Shown here: positions 42,388 to 52,387 of the stretch, one piece after another
How positions within the stretch are numbered: the first letter of the stretch is position 1
Layout: every line of letters begins with the position of its first letter
NCBI GenBank assembly: GCA_010015745.1
Contig: ML978218.1
Coordinates: 62,001 to 126,000, forward strand
DNA from: Setomelanomma holmii
Taxonomy: Eukaryota > Ascomycota > Dothideomycetes > Pleosporales > Phaeosphaeriaceae
Direction: 5' to 3'
DNA: 64,000 nt
The notes under the pieces: generated by a model
What the model was told of the DNA's origin: nothing
Database searches by the model: none
Seen by the model: the letters and a program-made list of their open reading frames with translations, nothing else
Program-made: the position numbers and the translations under genes

Positions 42388-44631
42388 TCACAACTTCCCA
42401 AAGTTTCTCGTGATCATAACCACCAACCCGGCAATGATCTTAATCGCAATCTTGATCACAAACACCACACTCTTAAATGCAAATGTGAGGACATTGATAA
42501 TCGTCCTCGTCACAAGCGGCAACTTATCCGCGTCTTCCTGCTTCTTCCGCGCCTTCTTCTCCTCTTTACTCTCCTTGCCTTTGGTCGATTTATCCTGCCC
42601 ATACCACTCGCCCAGCTCGATATCCTTGTCGAAACTCGTGCTTGCACTACGACTCGTTGCCGAGCTCTTCATACTTGACGCAAACTTCTTCAGGCCGGCA
42701 GGCGCCTTGGTCTTCCCGCCAAAGCCCTGGAAGCCCTCGATAAACGACTCTTTGAAAGCTTTGGCGGTGTCTTCTTTTTGGTGCGTGAGGAGGAAGCTGG
42801 GAGGTGGGGGATCGAAGCTTTCCACGCTTCGGTTGCGCGACTTGCGGCCGCGTGTTGCTTCTGCGACGGCGACGGCGAGCATGGTAGAGGTTACGACGTC
42901 GACGAGGAAGGGGTTGCCGAAGCGCGATATTGCGCCGAGATTGAGAGTGAGTGCGTCGTTGGTGAAGTCGAGACGGCCAAGAATGGCGTCGTCAGCGGTG
43001 GCATCAGTCGTGGTGGGGAGTTGGCCAATCGACATTTCGGATGGAGTCATGGAGACCGGGCGGTTCATGGCATCAAGGCGAGGCGGCGGTGGAAGTGGGG
43101 AGAAGGCGTTCGTTCGGGGTGTTGTTGGGGATAAGACGAAAGGGTTCAGAACGGTGATAGATGCGGCCTTCCGTAGGGTAGACTGTGGTGTCATAGGTGT
43201 GCCGTAGATCGCAGTCACTGGACGCGTTGAGGGTGTGTTGATGACGGAGCAATCACCTTCGACCTTGATTGGGAAGGTGCCGAGTGTAGGATGATGAAGC
43301 TGATATGATCCTTCTGAGGGAATGTGCTTTGCCCAAGGGTTGGCTTGTTGTTCAGGATCATCCTTCGTCCACGCGAGCGCACAGCATTCGCGCTGAGCCG
43401 CACCAGCCAAGACATCTTCAGCTAATCGCTGTGCGGCAGGCGATTGCGCACCAGGGTCTGCCAAGGCAATGTGTGACGCTGCCGGAGAGTTCGCTGCCGT
43501 ATCCAGCGCTTGGAGTGCGGCCAACTTCGGATAGATACTAGTAAGCAGAGTTGTGCTTTCTTGTTGATGCGGGTTGAACATCCCTGTATCCAGTGTCGGC
43601 GGTGCAATCAGGTCCAGGTGGGCAATCGGGAGCACTCGCGGCTGTGTCGGATGGTGTCTCTGAACGAGCAGTTCGTTCATGATGCTGGGTACAGCATGTC
43701 CTTGTGCTAGATTGGACTGGGCAAGACTGTAGAAAGGTAGTGATGGTGTGGTGCCAAATGTGATGGTAGGGTTGGCCGCGGTTGCCCGGTGCATTCGTAA
43801 AGTGTAGATCTGAACAGCAGGTTCCTCTTGACCATTTGTAGCCAGCCACAGATTGTCCAATAGATGAGAAGGAGTAAAGAAAGGTCGTGGAGGCGGAGGC
43901 GGAGCAGTCGAACTATTTGATCGGACATTGCTATGGGGTATGTAGAAATCGGAAGAGTACGGGGACCGGCTGATCTGTGTTCTTGTAACGTGTGTTGGCG
44001 ACAGTTGGGGAGGCTGATAGGCTTGGTTCCTCAGTGGCAAAGTTGAATCGAAGACGGGAAACATAGATCGAATAGGAACCTCTTCTTGCGGTGACATGCT
44101 TTGTACCCGAGTTGCCGTACTGTTCGCGCGTACGAGAGTTTCGCATGTTGAGAATGCAGGCGATGCTGCTCGGTTTCGATCCGGTGTGGTAATCCGCGCT
44201 TGTTGTATGCTTTGGTCTTCGAGTACTGACAAGCATGGCGAAGGTGCTCGCGGATCTTGACTCCTGTAAGAATTTTCTTGCACCGCCGAGCTTGGAGTGT
44301 ACGGCCGGCCTTGAGGAGGAGAGTCGAACGTTGGCATGCTCGCCTGTGGCGGCGTTCTTACGGCATGTGAGTTGGCGACATGCGCTCTAGGAGGAGCGGT
44401 TATTGTCGAAGGTGGTGGAATTGTGCTGGAAGGTGATACAGGAACGGAATTGACCTGAATCACAAGCTCATGAAAATCTGCTGGTGGTTTGACGGTTGTC
44501 TTGCTCTCCATTCTCGCTACCATTGGTTCCGATGTTGGCGGGTTGATGTGAGGGCTCGGCCTTCTATTGGGACTCATCTGTCTTGGTGCCCGTGGAGGAG
44601 GAGGAAACAACTGGAGTGCTGGTCCTGCCAT
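42388..44631 (-). CDS. Proline-rich protein with C-terminal hydrophobic anchor, function unknown
   Basis: A single intronless frame of 747 aa. The first about 230 residues are Pro/Ser/Thr-rich and disordered. A middle section (about 240-450) looks more ordered, with VQIYTLRMHRATAANPTITF and LAWTKDDPEQQANPWAKHIP. The LGTFPIKVEGDCSVI stretch belongs to it too. A lysine/glutamate-rich stretch (KGKESKEEKKARKKQED) precedes a C-terminal hydrophobic segment (FAFKSVVFVIKIAIKIIAGL) that could anchor the protein in a membrane. I do not recognise a named domain. The uninterrupted frame, typical codon use and ordered core support a real gene conserved in related fungi. Confidence 0.8.
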   Translation of the reverse strand: MAGPALQLFPPPPRAPRQMSPNRRPSPHINPPTSEPMVARMESKTTVKPPADFHELVIQVNSVPVSPSSTIPPPSTITAPPRAHVANSHAVRTPPQASMPTFDSPPQGRPYTPSSAVQENSYRSQDPRAPSPCLSVLEDQSIQQARITTPDRNRAASPAFSTCETLVRANSTATRVQSMSPQEEVPIRSMFPVFDSTLPLRNQAYQPPQLSPTHVTRTQISRSPYSSDFYIPHSNVRSNSSTAPPPPPRPFFTPSHLLDNLWLATNGQEEPAVQIYTLRMHRATAANPTITFGTTPSLPFYSLAQSNLAQGHAVPSIMNELLVQRHHPTQPRVLPIAHLDLIAPPTLDTGMFNPHQQESTTLLTSIYPKLAALQALDTAANSPAASHIALADPGAQSPAAQRLAEDVLAGAAQRECCALAWTKDDPEQQANPWAKHIPSEGSYQLHHPTLGTFPIKVEGDCSVINTPSTRPVTAIYGTPMTPQSTLRKAASITVLNPFVLSPTTPRTNAFSPLPPPPRLDAMNRPVSMTPSEMSIGQLPTTTDATADDAILGRLDFTNDALTLNLGAISRFGNPFLVDVVTSTMLAVAVAEATRGRKSRNRSVESFDPPPPSFLLTHQKEDTAKAFKESFIEGFQGFGGKTKAPAGLKKFASSMKSSATSRSASTSFDKDIELGEWYGQDKSTKGKESKEEKKARKKQEDADKLPLVTRTIINVLTFAFKSVVFVIKIAIKIIAGLVVMITRNFGKL

Positions 44632-45949
44632 TATGAGTTCTCGATTCGACTCTTCTAGGGATGACTGTCCCGAAAATAAATGAACTGGTGGTTCGAAACA
44701 ATGCTCAATCGCACAAAAGAGACGTTGGCAAGCTCAGAACAGTAACACCAAGTGCACAACCACGGTACGCATGCCTAGGACGTCGGATAATCTGGGGATA
44801 ATGAATACAAGACGAGCCCGCTTCAACACATACCGAAATGTCGGTAAAGTTGCGACCTTGAGTCGAGGGCAATAGCGGTTCAAATGTGCTTCCCTTGCAG
44901 AGCTACCCATTTCGGCCATGGTGGAGGTCAGAGGCAGCCAATCAATGTAGATACTATCCTGGGCGCTTCTGTCAACTGATGAGCAGCGGCTATAATTTTG
45001 GTGGTTGGCTGTCGATGCAGTAAGCGCCAACGCTGCAAGGCTAGGTGGAGTAGGCTGCACGCCCGCGCAGGCCCCTGCGATACTCGTAGGTCGCGATGAT
45101 TGGGCGGATGTAGTGTGCCCTGGCTGTCACGTACATTTGGACGACCTCGACCGGCGGGCCGACGCGATCACCTCGGAGATCTATTTCGAGAGTAACGTAC
45201 CTTGACAGCGAAGCTCTCTGCTGTTTCTCGCCGAATGCGGGGATCTATGCTTTGGGCTTTGAATTCCCTCGTTCTCTGGCATATGCGCTCGAGTTGGCCT
45301 TTCAGCACTTATCCAGTTGAATGCACCTCATTGCTGCAGTCCTCCTTTCAGACCGCACGCAGAGATGGTGGTCGGGAACATGAGATTTGGCGTTGATGCG
45401 ATTGCGAATCGCCGTCTTTGATGCTGGTGGCGCGAGGCTGAAAGCCATGAGCGTTCGGCGGTTAGGGGAAAGTTGTGGAGCTGGCATCACTGTGATGGCT
45501 GTAGCCGCCCACCTACTCTCAATGCATGCTAGGCGCGAGCGACGCGATTGCTTGATTACAGCACCTGAATATGACTGGTCCAAGGACGCAAATGAAGTTC
45601 TTTGAACCCAAAATTCCCTCATGTCCTTCATGAGCCGTCAAGAGAGTCTGTGTCATCCGCGCGTGGCGAACAAGAATAATGCGATATGGTGGGATGTGGC
45701 TATCAGAGCTGTGGACAACGAACCGTGACACCAGCCAGCGCTCTTTGAGTAAGGATAGGTACAACAAGGCGTCCTGGTTGTAATAAGGGTCAAGCCGTGA
45801 ACGTGTCCTGCAGGGAGCGTCTAGGCGTGACCTCGTTGGCCCCGGCTTTCACGCGAAGACACCACGCTAGTACGCTTATCGATAACTCTAAATTTTGGCA
45901 GCAGGGAAAAGTTCGTCATGGCTGAAGGCAGCATCACAAAGCCATCACG
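44632..45949. other. Intergenic, no gene seen
   Basis: About 1.3 kb between divergent starts (the proline-rich gene and HGH1). It should hold both promoters; short frames lack support. Confidence 0.45.
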
Positions 45950-47259
45950 ATGCCTACCGAACTGGAAGAGGTATGACTTCCTCCGGTATCTCGCACGTCG
46001 GATCGCTGATACCTACGCTCTAGCTAGTCGAGTTCCTTCATCATGGCAACACGCAGATTCGGCAGGCTGGTCAGAACAGCCCCTCCACTCCACCTTGAGA
46101 CACTACTAACTAACATTTGACAGCTGCCGAACATCTTGTGGGCTACTCCCAGTCTCATGTGACCCTGTTCAAGCGCAATCAGCTCGAGCCTATAAAAGAC
46201 CTGAAGCTCCTCGTCAAGGACTATGCGCCCATAGCTAAGAACGCTCTCACCATCCTCATCAACATCTCTTCGGATGCCGAAGTCCTCAAGTCGCTCGCCA
46301 AAGATGACGCCCTCCTCGAGACTTTATTGTCGCGGATAACAGTATGTTAGTTCACCAGCATAGACATGCCCCGAAGGACGACCAGCTGATAGCAGCCTCA
46401 GAACCCAAAGGAGCAGAGCGCGAATGAAATCGCAATGCTGCTCGCCAACATGGCGAAGGACGACTCTTTGCAGCGAGTGCTGGAACTGAAGCGCGATATT
46501 CCAAAGGAGTTATCTACCTCACACTGGGCCATGGACCAGCTTATGGACTGCTTCGTCAAAGGCGCTGCGGGCGCGTACAACAAGCATGCGGATTTTGATC
46601 ATCTTTCGTACTTCTTTGCGGATCTAGCAAGATTTCCGAAGGGCCGCGACTATCTCACAACAGCCCAGGAGCACGACAGCGACATCATACCCATTACCAA
46701 GATCCAAGTCTTCACAGACCACGCCTCACACATTCGGCGACTCGGCGTAGCCTCGACGATCAAGAATATTGCCTTCCTCGTTCCTGCGCACCCTGTCCTC
46801 CTATCGAATCTCAATCCCGACCCGGCACTGCCGCCCCCGTCGATCGGTGCGAACCTACTACCGTATATCCTACTCCCACTCATGGGCCCCGAGGAGTATT
46901 CGGATGAAGACACAGAGGGCATGCTCGATGAGCTGCAGCTTCTCGAGCCGGATAAGGAGCGAGAAAAGGACGAGGATATCATAAAGACACATCTGGAGAC
47001 TCTGTTGCTGCTGAGCACAACAAGAGAAGGCAGAGACGTGCTGCGGAAGGCCAAAGTCTACCCAATCATCAGGGAGTGTCATTTGCACGTCGACCACGAC
47101 GACGTACGAGACGCCTGCGATCGAGTGGTACAAATCATCCAGCGGAAGGAAGAAGGCGAAGAAGAAGATATACCAGGTATGGCTGGAGGAGACAGTGGCA
47201 AGCTGGTGGAGCTAAAAGATGAAGAGGATGAGGACGACAAGATCGTCGATATCCTATGA
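45950..47259 (+). CDS. HGH1: HGH1 homologue, armadillo-like protein linked to eEF2 folding
   Basis: Four exons (45950..45970, 46024..46069, 46124..46341, 46402..47259) encode 380 aa. The first two are tiny; correct splicing restores MPTELEELVEFLHHGNTQIR running into QAAAEHLVGYSQS, the conserved HGH1 start. The third intron has a good CTAAC branch site just before its acceptor. The protein is built of helical repeats. It contains LLANMAKDDSLQRVL, a DQLMDCFVKG segment and RRLGVASTIKNIAFLV. PLMGPEEYSDEDTEGMLDEL and an acidic C-terminus follow. In yeast Hgh1 acts as a chaperone adaptor for translation elongation factor 2, in the cytosol. The 3' end faces the MFS gene only 72 bp away. Confidence 0.92.
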
Positions 47260-47331
47260 TTCGATGCTACGAAACGCCCGCTATGCATATATGCACGATA
47301 TACGACTCGTCTATACGCTCCTTCTGCACAC

Positions 47332-49119
47332 TCACATCTTGACTTGTCTGATCTCATCCTTACTACTCCTCCCACTTTTCTCATCTTCCTCCACACCCAA
47401 AGGACTCTCGTTCCCCGTCTCAGCCGCCACTTCCGCCAACATTTTCTCCTCTGCCCCCATCCCAGCCCTTTTCTCCACATCCCCATCCGCAGTTTTACCA
47501 TTCTCAAAATGCGTCTTTTCCGTAATGTTGGCCTCGCTGACTTTTCCATCCGCACTATCCTTGTTCTTCTTCACCATGCTCCACCCACCCCTCCAGCCAA
47601 CCCATCTCTCCTCCCATGGTCCCCGCGCAACAATCGTCAATATTGCCGCACCAATGAAGCCCACGCTCGCACTCCCAGATCCAACCCAACCGGCTGCGGC
47701 GTAGATATGATTCCCTGCCGCCGTGCCGATCAATTGCCCGCAGAACGTAGACACCATAAACGCCGTATTGACGCCATTTCGACGCTTGGGTTCAATTGAG
47801 TAGATGGAGCTGCGGTTCGCAATCTGCGCAGTCTGATTGCCAAAGTCGAGCAGCAGAGCTTGCAGAACCGGTCCAGCAACAGTGAAAGTCCCGAGATACG
47901 TGCCCATGCACACGCCAATAAGACTGCACGTCAGTCCAAACAGCACGGAAAAATGCGGCACGAAGCGATCCGTGACCGTGCGCGCGTACACTGGGCTGAC
48001 GAGCATACCCGCAATGCCAATCAAGCCAAACAGTCCAATCGTCAGGCTGGAGTAGTGGTATGGCTCCCCAGCAAGCAGAAACGTAAGCGTCGTCCAGAAA
48101 CTCGTAAACGGCGCCGAACACAACAAGCCTGCCAGACACGCCTGCACCAGCACGGGGTGTTTAAACAGCATCTTTACAATATCCAGCAATATCGTAAAGT
48201 AATTCATGCCCGGATTCGTCGCGGGATAATCAGGCATGAATAACCACAACAGGACGAAAATCAGGTATTGTAAACCCAACGCCATCCAGTACACGGCGCG
48301 CCAGGTGACGAAATTCGTCATTGTGCCGGACAGCACGCGCGCGACGAGAACGCCGAGCATCAAGCCCGATACGACGATGCTGAGGGCGGCGGCGCGCCTG
48401 TTTGGGGGTGCCAGGTCGCCGACGAGAGGGAGCATGAGTTGTGGGGTGACGGTTGTTACCGCTGTGATGAAAGAGATGGCTGTGAATACGCCGAGGGAGT
48501 TGGTTACGCATAGGCCTAGCCTATCTGCTGTCAGCATGTCATGTACAAGTGACAACGAAGCTGGTATTGTGCAATGTTCGCTAGGATGAGAGAGGATGGT
48601 AGGACGTACCACATCGTCGCGGTGAAGAACACCAAACCACATACAAACGGCCTTCGGGGCAGTAAATCGCCCAACGGACATAGGAATAATAGGCCAGCTG
48701 CGTACCCAGCTTGCATGACGGTGGGGATTTGTGCGACCTGCTCATACCGGACGCCAAAGTCGTGCGCTAGGATGTTCAGGATTGGGTGGTTGTAGTATAA
48801 ATTCGCGACTGTGAAGCCTGCTGCGAAGGCAAATAGAACATCTGGTTGACATGAGTATATGGGATGGCAATTGATGATAAAGGGGAGGGTGAATAGTACT
48901 CATTGACATGGAGAATTGAGGTGGTTTCTTGGGATCCCAGCGGCAACTTGGAGGCGTCCATGTTACAAACGTGTAGATGCGTCGCCATATTGATTTCTTT
49001 TCCTGACTCTTTGGTGATTCCAATTGCGCTCCCGAAATCGACGTGAATAAGTTCGAAGTCTGAATTTCCATAATCGGCTCGCTAGTCTCCCCGCCACTCT
49101 TCCCAATCGCAGTCGTCAT
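47332..49119 (-). CDS. Major facilitator superfamily (MFS) transporter
   Basis: Three exons (49119..48900, 48841..48610, 48520..47332) give 546 aa. A cytosolic N-terminus of about 75 residues is followed by twelve predicted helices. Clear segments are FAFAAGFTVANLYYNHPILN and MQAGYAAGLLFLCPLGDLLP, with the MFS loop RRPFVCGLVFF. GDLAPPNRRAAALSIVVSG and GLIGIAGMLVSPVYAR fit the second conserved loops. The C-terminal tail is charged and Glu/Lys-rich. It resembles fungal drug:H+ or bacterial-type YnfM-like exporters, but the substrate cannot be told from the sequence. Confidence 0.9.
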
Positions 49120-49734
49120 TGCCAGCCAGCGTTACACACGTATTCCGGCTCTTCCAATAATACCAAAGAGAAATGAATTAACCAATAAACAATGCAAGTA
49201 AGAGGAAGGAGTGCAACATGCAGCGCCTACGAGACGTCCACGCGAGTCGCGAAAGCCATCCCATCATGCACTTTTCCCTTTTCCGAGTCGCTTCGGCAAA
49301 AGGTTGAGGAGCCGGGCTGATCTCATCAAGCGGTAGCGTTGTTATTTCCGATAACGCCGGCTAATCAGATGGATTATAAGGTAGATGGATCTCGTACCGA
49401 TTAGGCAGGAGACGCCGGCCAAAATGTCGCTATCTGACAGATGAAGATGTTCAAGGCGTTGCAAGTTTACAAGTTCTTAATAGAGCTTAATGAGGACGTA
49501 TGTTAATGTTGGGAGTTTTTCGGGTTGTATTAATGTTGCCTCTTGGGCGCTCTAATTTGGTTTTGCTGTGCATGAGATGGGATGTTCATGTGCGTGTAAT
49601 GCCGCTCAAAACGCCAGGAATATGATTCAAGTCCTCCACTTTTGCTCCATCAGGTCGTTCGGCTTGAAGATGTCAGAGTCGAGCACATGGCGGAACACAT
49701 CCAGTGAGTGTATCCGCAAACGTGTCCCCGAGTT
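49120..49734. other. Intergenic, no gene seen
   Basis: About 0.6 kb holding the MFS promoter and the TFG1 3' region. Confidence 0.4.
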
Positions 49735-51810
49735 CTATGCAGGCTTTGGCTTCGCGGCGTTCATGACCTCGTTGATCTTCTCCTCCGTCGGCATCTGAGG
49801 CAATGGAGTAAGCCAGCTAGTTTGCTTGTCGAAAGAGCTCACTGCCTTGACGAGCCTAATGAAAAGCTGGCTGTTGCTCTTGTCGACGCGTCCCTTGAAT
49901 TTGGTAATCAGGGTCTGGATATTCATGCCCTTCTCTGGCAAAGAATCATAAATCTCCTTCGCGGAAGGAATCGCGGGCTTTGGAGACGATGCAGTAGGGC
50001 TACCAGCACGGCTGCCGTTGACTTGTGAGGAGGCTGCAGGACTCCCTGCACGGCTTTGACCAGGGCTACCGCTGGGCGAACCCATCACTAGCTTCATCTT
50101 GTTCTTCTTTTTCTTTTCCTTTCTTGCTGCATCGGTCATCTCGCTGTCACTGCCAGAGGCAGCACCCTTGAGATGCCCGAGCGTCGACTTTCGCGAACCA
50201 TCGAGGAGTTTGTCGCGATTCTTCTTGTGCTTCTTGCGCGATGACTCATTGCCACTGGCTTCTGAGAGGTTGGGCGACCCGGGCCGCTTCTTGCTCTTGA
50301 CGTCGACAGGCCTATGAGACCCAGAGGGAGTATTGGTGCCCTTGGTTGATGCCCCTGATGGTGGATTACCACCGTCTGGTGCCTTCCCGTTCGCTTCCAC
50401 TGCCTTCTTCTCTTCCTCCTCCTTGGCACGCAATCGCTCGGTCTCGGAATCCGTTTCAGAGTCACTTGAAGTGAGATATGGGTTTTCACCGTCGCTATCG
50501 GCGTAATCGAATCGTTTCTCTCGCTTGATCAAAGTCTTTTTGACGACTTTCTCCATGGCTCTCAGCTGCTCCATCATCTTTTCTTCGGCCTCTTCCCTCC
50601 GCGCGACTTCAGCCTCGTCAGGTCGGTCAAAAGCAGGGGCAGTCAGCCGGTCTCGCTTTAATTTCTCTTCAGCCTCCTTGACTTCTTCGGCGTCTCCTTC
50701 GAACAGACCATTGAGGCCCTCCTCGTCGTCGGCAAAATCTTCTTCGAGGTTGAAATCGATGTCGTCGGCATCAGCTTCGCGCTTTATAGGGGCGTCGTCA
50801 TCGGGCCCTCGCCGCTGACGCCGTATTCTACCCTCATCGTCATCACCTCCTCCTACACGTGTCCTCAAGCCTGCCCTAGCTTGCGAACGCTCGTGCTCTC
50901 GCTCCCTCACAGCAGCTCGTGCCTCAATGTTGCGTAGGAAGCCAGGGACGTTCTCGACCTTATACATAACCTTGTCCAGATCGTCTCCAGTTGGCTTGAC
51001 TTTACCCTTGACGCTGAAGCGGTACCATCGCTCCATGGGAGCCAGGCGGACTGCGCCGTGCGGGTTGTTAGGATCTGTGGAGAGCATAACATGTGCTTCG
51101 GACAGCTCCGACTCGTATGTGCCAACCCAAGTCTGCTTATTCTCGAAGTCCTCCAAGTGCCACGGAAGTGTCTCCTCGTACCGCAACAGCTGTCGCTTCT
51201 TCGCCTCGGGGGTGTCGTCAGGCCGGTACTTCTGCTCAGTCTTCTTCTGGAAGGCCTGGGGCTTCGTTTTGCCTGTGGGTGCGATCTTGGCCTGATTCTC
51301 GTCGCGAATCTTGCGACGCTCTTCCTTCTGCAGTTCGATGCGCTCGCGTTCCTTGATCTCCTCAAGATCCTCCTTGGTCTCCTCTTCCTCGAAATGCGAG
51401 CCTACACCACTCGGAGGCGCGCGCGGGTCGCGACGATGCAGGCGGATGGGGGGTGTAAACTGCTCCTTGTCGTTGATGTCGACCCGGCCCTTGCTCTGTA
51501 GTCGTATGACATGGTGCCGCAGCTCCTTCAGATCGCGGCGCGTGACGACCAGAGGGAATACCTGTGCGCCCTGTTGCATAAACTCTTGCTTTAATGCCTC
51601 CTTCTCCTGCCTACTGTCACCACCAGCCGCACGTCTCCCCTCATTCATCGTTGTCAGAGAGACCATTGGACGTGTGATGTTCTTCAGCGGCCTTCGAGGC
51701 GCGCGCAGTGGGCCGCTGTCCTTCTTTGAACGCGGTTTGGGGCGATGAACAGGCAGCTGCTGGCCATTCTGTACCGTGGGCGCGGCGGGCGCGGGAGCTT
51801 GGCCGTTCAT
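49735..51810 (-). CDS. TFG1: TFIIF alpha subunit (RAP74/Tfg1), general transcription factor
   Basis: A single frame of 691 aa from ATG 51810; an earlier GTG at 51867 is not needed. TFIIF binds RNA polymerase II and stabilises the pre-initiation complex. FPLVVTRRDLKELRHHVIRL, the MERWYRFSVKGKVKP segment and PWHLEDFENKQTWVGTYE are the conserved dimerisation (triple-barrel) elements. A long acidic/basic charged middle follows, with DADDIDFNLEEDFADDEEGL and repeated Ser/Lys tracts. The last about 80 residues (SAKEIYDSLPEKGMNIQTLI) form the C-terminal winged helix. Domain order and size agree with fungal Tfg1. Confidence 0.93.
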   Translation of the reverse strand: MNGQAPAPAAPTVQNGQQLPVHRPKPRSKKDSGPLRAPRRPLKNITRPMVSLTTMNEGRRAAGGDSRQEKEALKQEFMQQGAQVFPLVVTRRDLKELRHHVIRLQSKGRVDINDKEQFTPPIRLHRRDPRAPPSGVGSHFEEEETKEDLEEIKERERIELQKEERRKIRDENQAKIAPTGKTKPQAFQKKTEQKYRPDDTPEAKKRQLLRYEETLPWHLEDFENKQTWVGTYESELSEAHVMLSTDPNNPHGAVRLAPMERWYRFSVKGKVKPTGDDLDKVMYKVENVPGFLRNIEARAAVREREHERSQARAGLRTRVGGGDDDEGRIRRQRRGPDDDAPIKREADADDIDFNLEEDFADDEEGLNGLFEGDAEEVKEAEEKLKRDRLTAPAFDRPDEAEVARREEAEEKMMEQLRAMEKVVKKTLIKREKRFDYADSDGENPYLTSSDSETDSETERLRAKEEEEKKAVEANGKAPDGGNPPSGASTKGTNTPSGSHRPVDVKSKKRPGSPNLSEASGNESSRKKHKKNRDKLLDGSRKSTLGHLKGAASGSDSEMTDAARKEKKKKNKMKLVMGSPSGSPGQSRAGSPAASSQVNGSRAGSPTASSPKPAIPSAKEIYDSLPEKGMNIQTLITKFKGRVDKSNSQLFIRLVKAVSSFDKQTSWLTPLPQMPTEEKINEVMNAAKPKPA

Positions 51811-52387
51811 TGCGACGCCAATGTATAGTGGTCGATAGAGTGTGTGGGGAGACTTGAGTGAGACCACTATGTGCGCGAGGTTGACGGCGAGGTTGAGAGT
51901 GAGGTGGAGGAGATAAAGAAGCCGCGTCGGGCTTTGTTAGAGAATGAGACAGAGAGCAATGTCCCACAGTTCCAGGCAGGCGGAAGCGTCACAGCTCCAC
52001 ACTAGTACATTAGCGCGCCAAGCCTAAGCTCTCCCATTTCCCAAAAAGTGACACCATGAATTGAGGCATTGCACTTCGCGAATACCTTCAGGCGGCAACG
52101 TTGAATTGCGCCTTTCCCGCAGACGCCGCTACGCTTGCTGTTGTTGCCTTGATCGCTGGACATACCGATTGCTTCCGCGAGCAAACGCAGGTTCCTCATC
52201 ACCCTCACTGTCACCTTAAGAGTGGAATGCACATGACGAAGTCGTTGCTCGGGTAACTAATTTCGAAGGCGGAGCAACATACTCGAGGTGGTCCTGGATC
52301 TCGGACTTGGGTCTGTCTCCTTCGATTCGGTAACGACTAGCCAAGCAAGACGAATCTCGCCTGCAACCTCGACAATACTTCAACATC
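51811..52387. promoter_or_regulatory. Divergent promoter between TFG1 and the Cid1-type gene
   Basis: 577 bp between two outward-facing starts. No ORF of interest and no recognised operator. Confidence 0.5.

Noticed and set aside
42323..43207. 294-aa plus-strand frame
   Set aside because: Antisense shadow of the proline-rich 747-aa gene.
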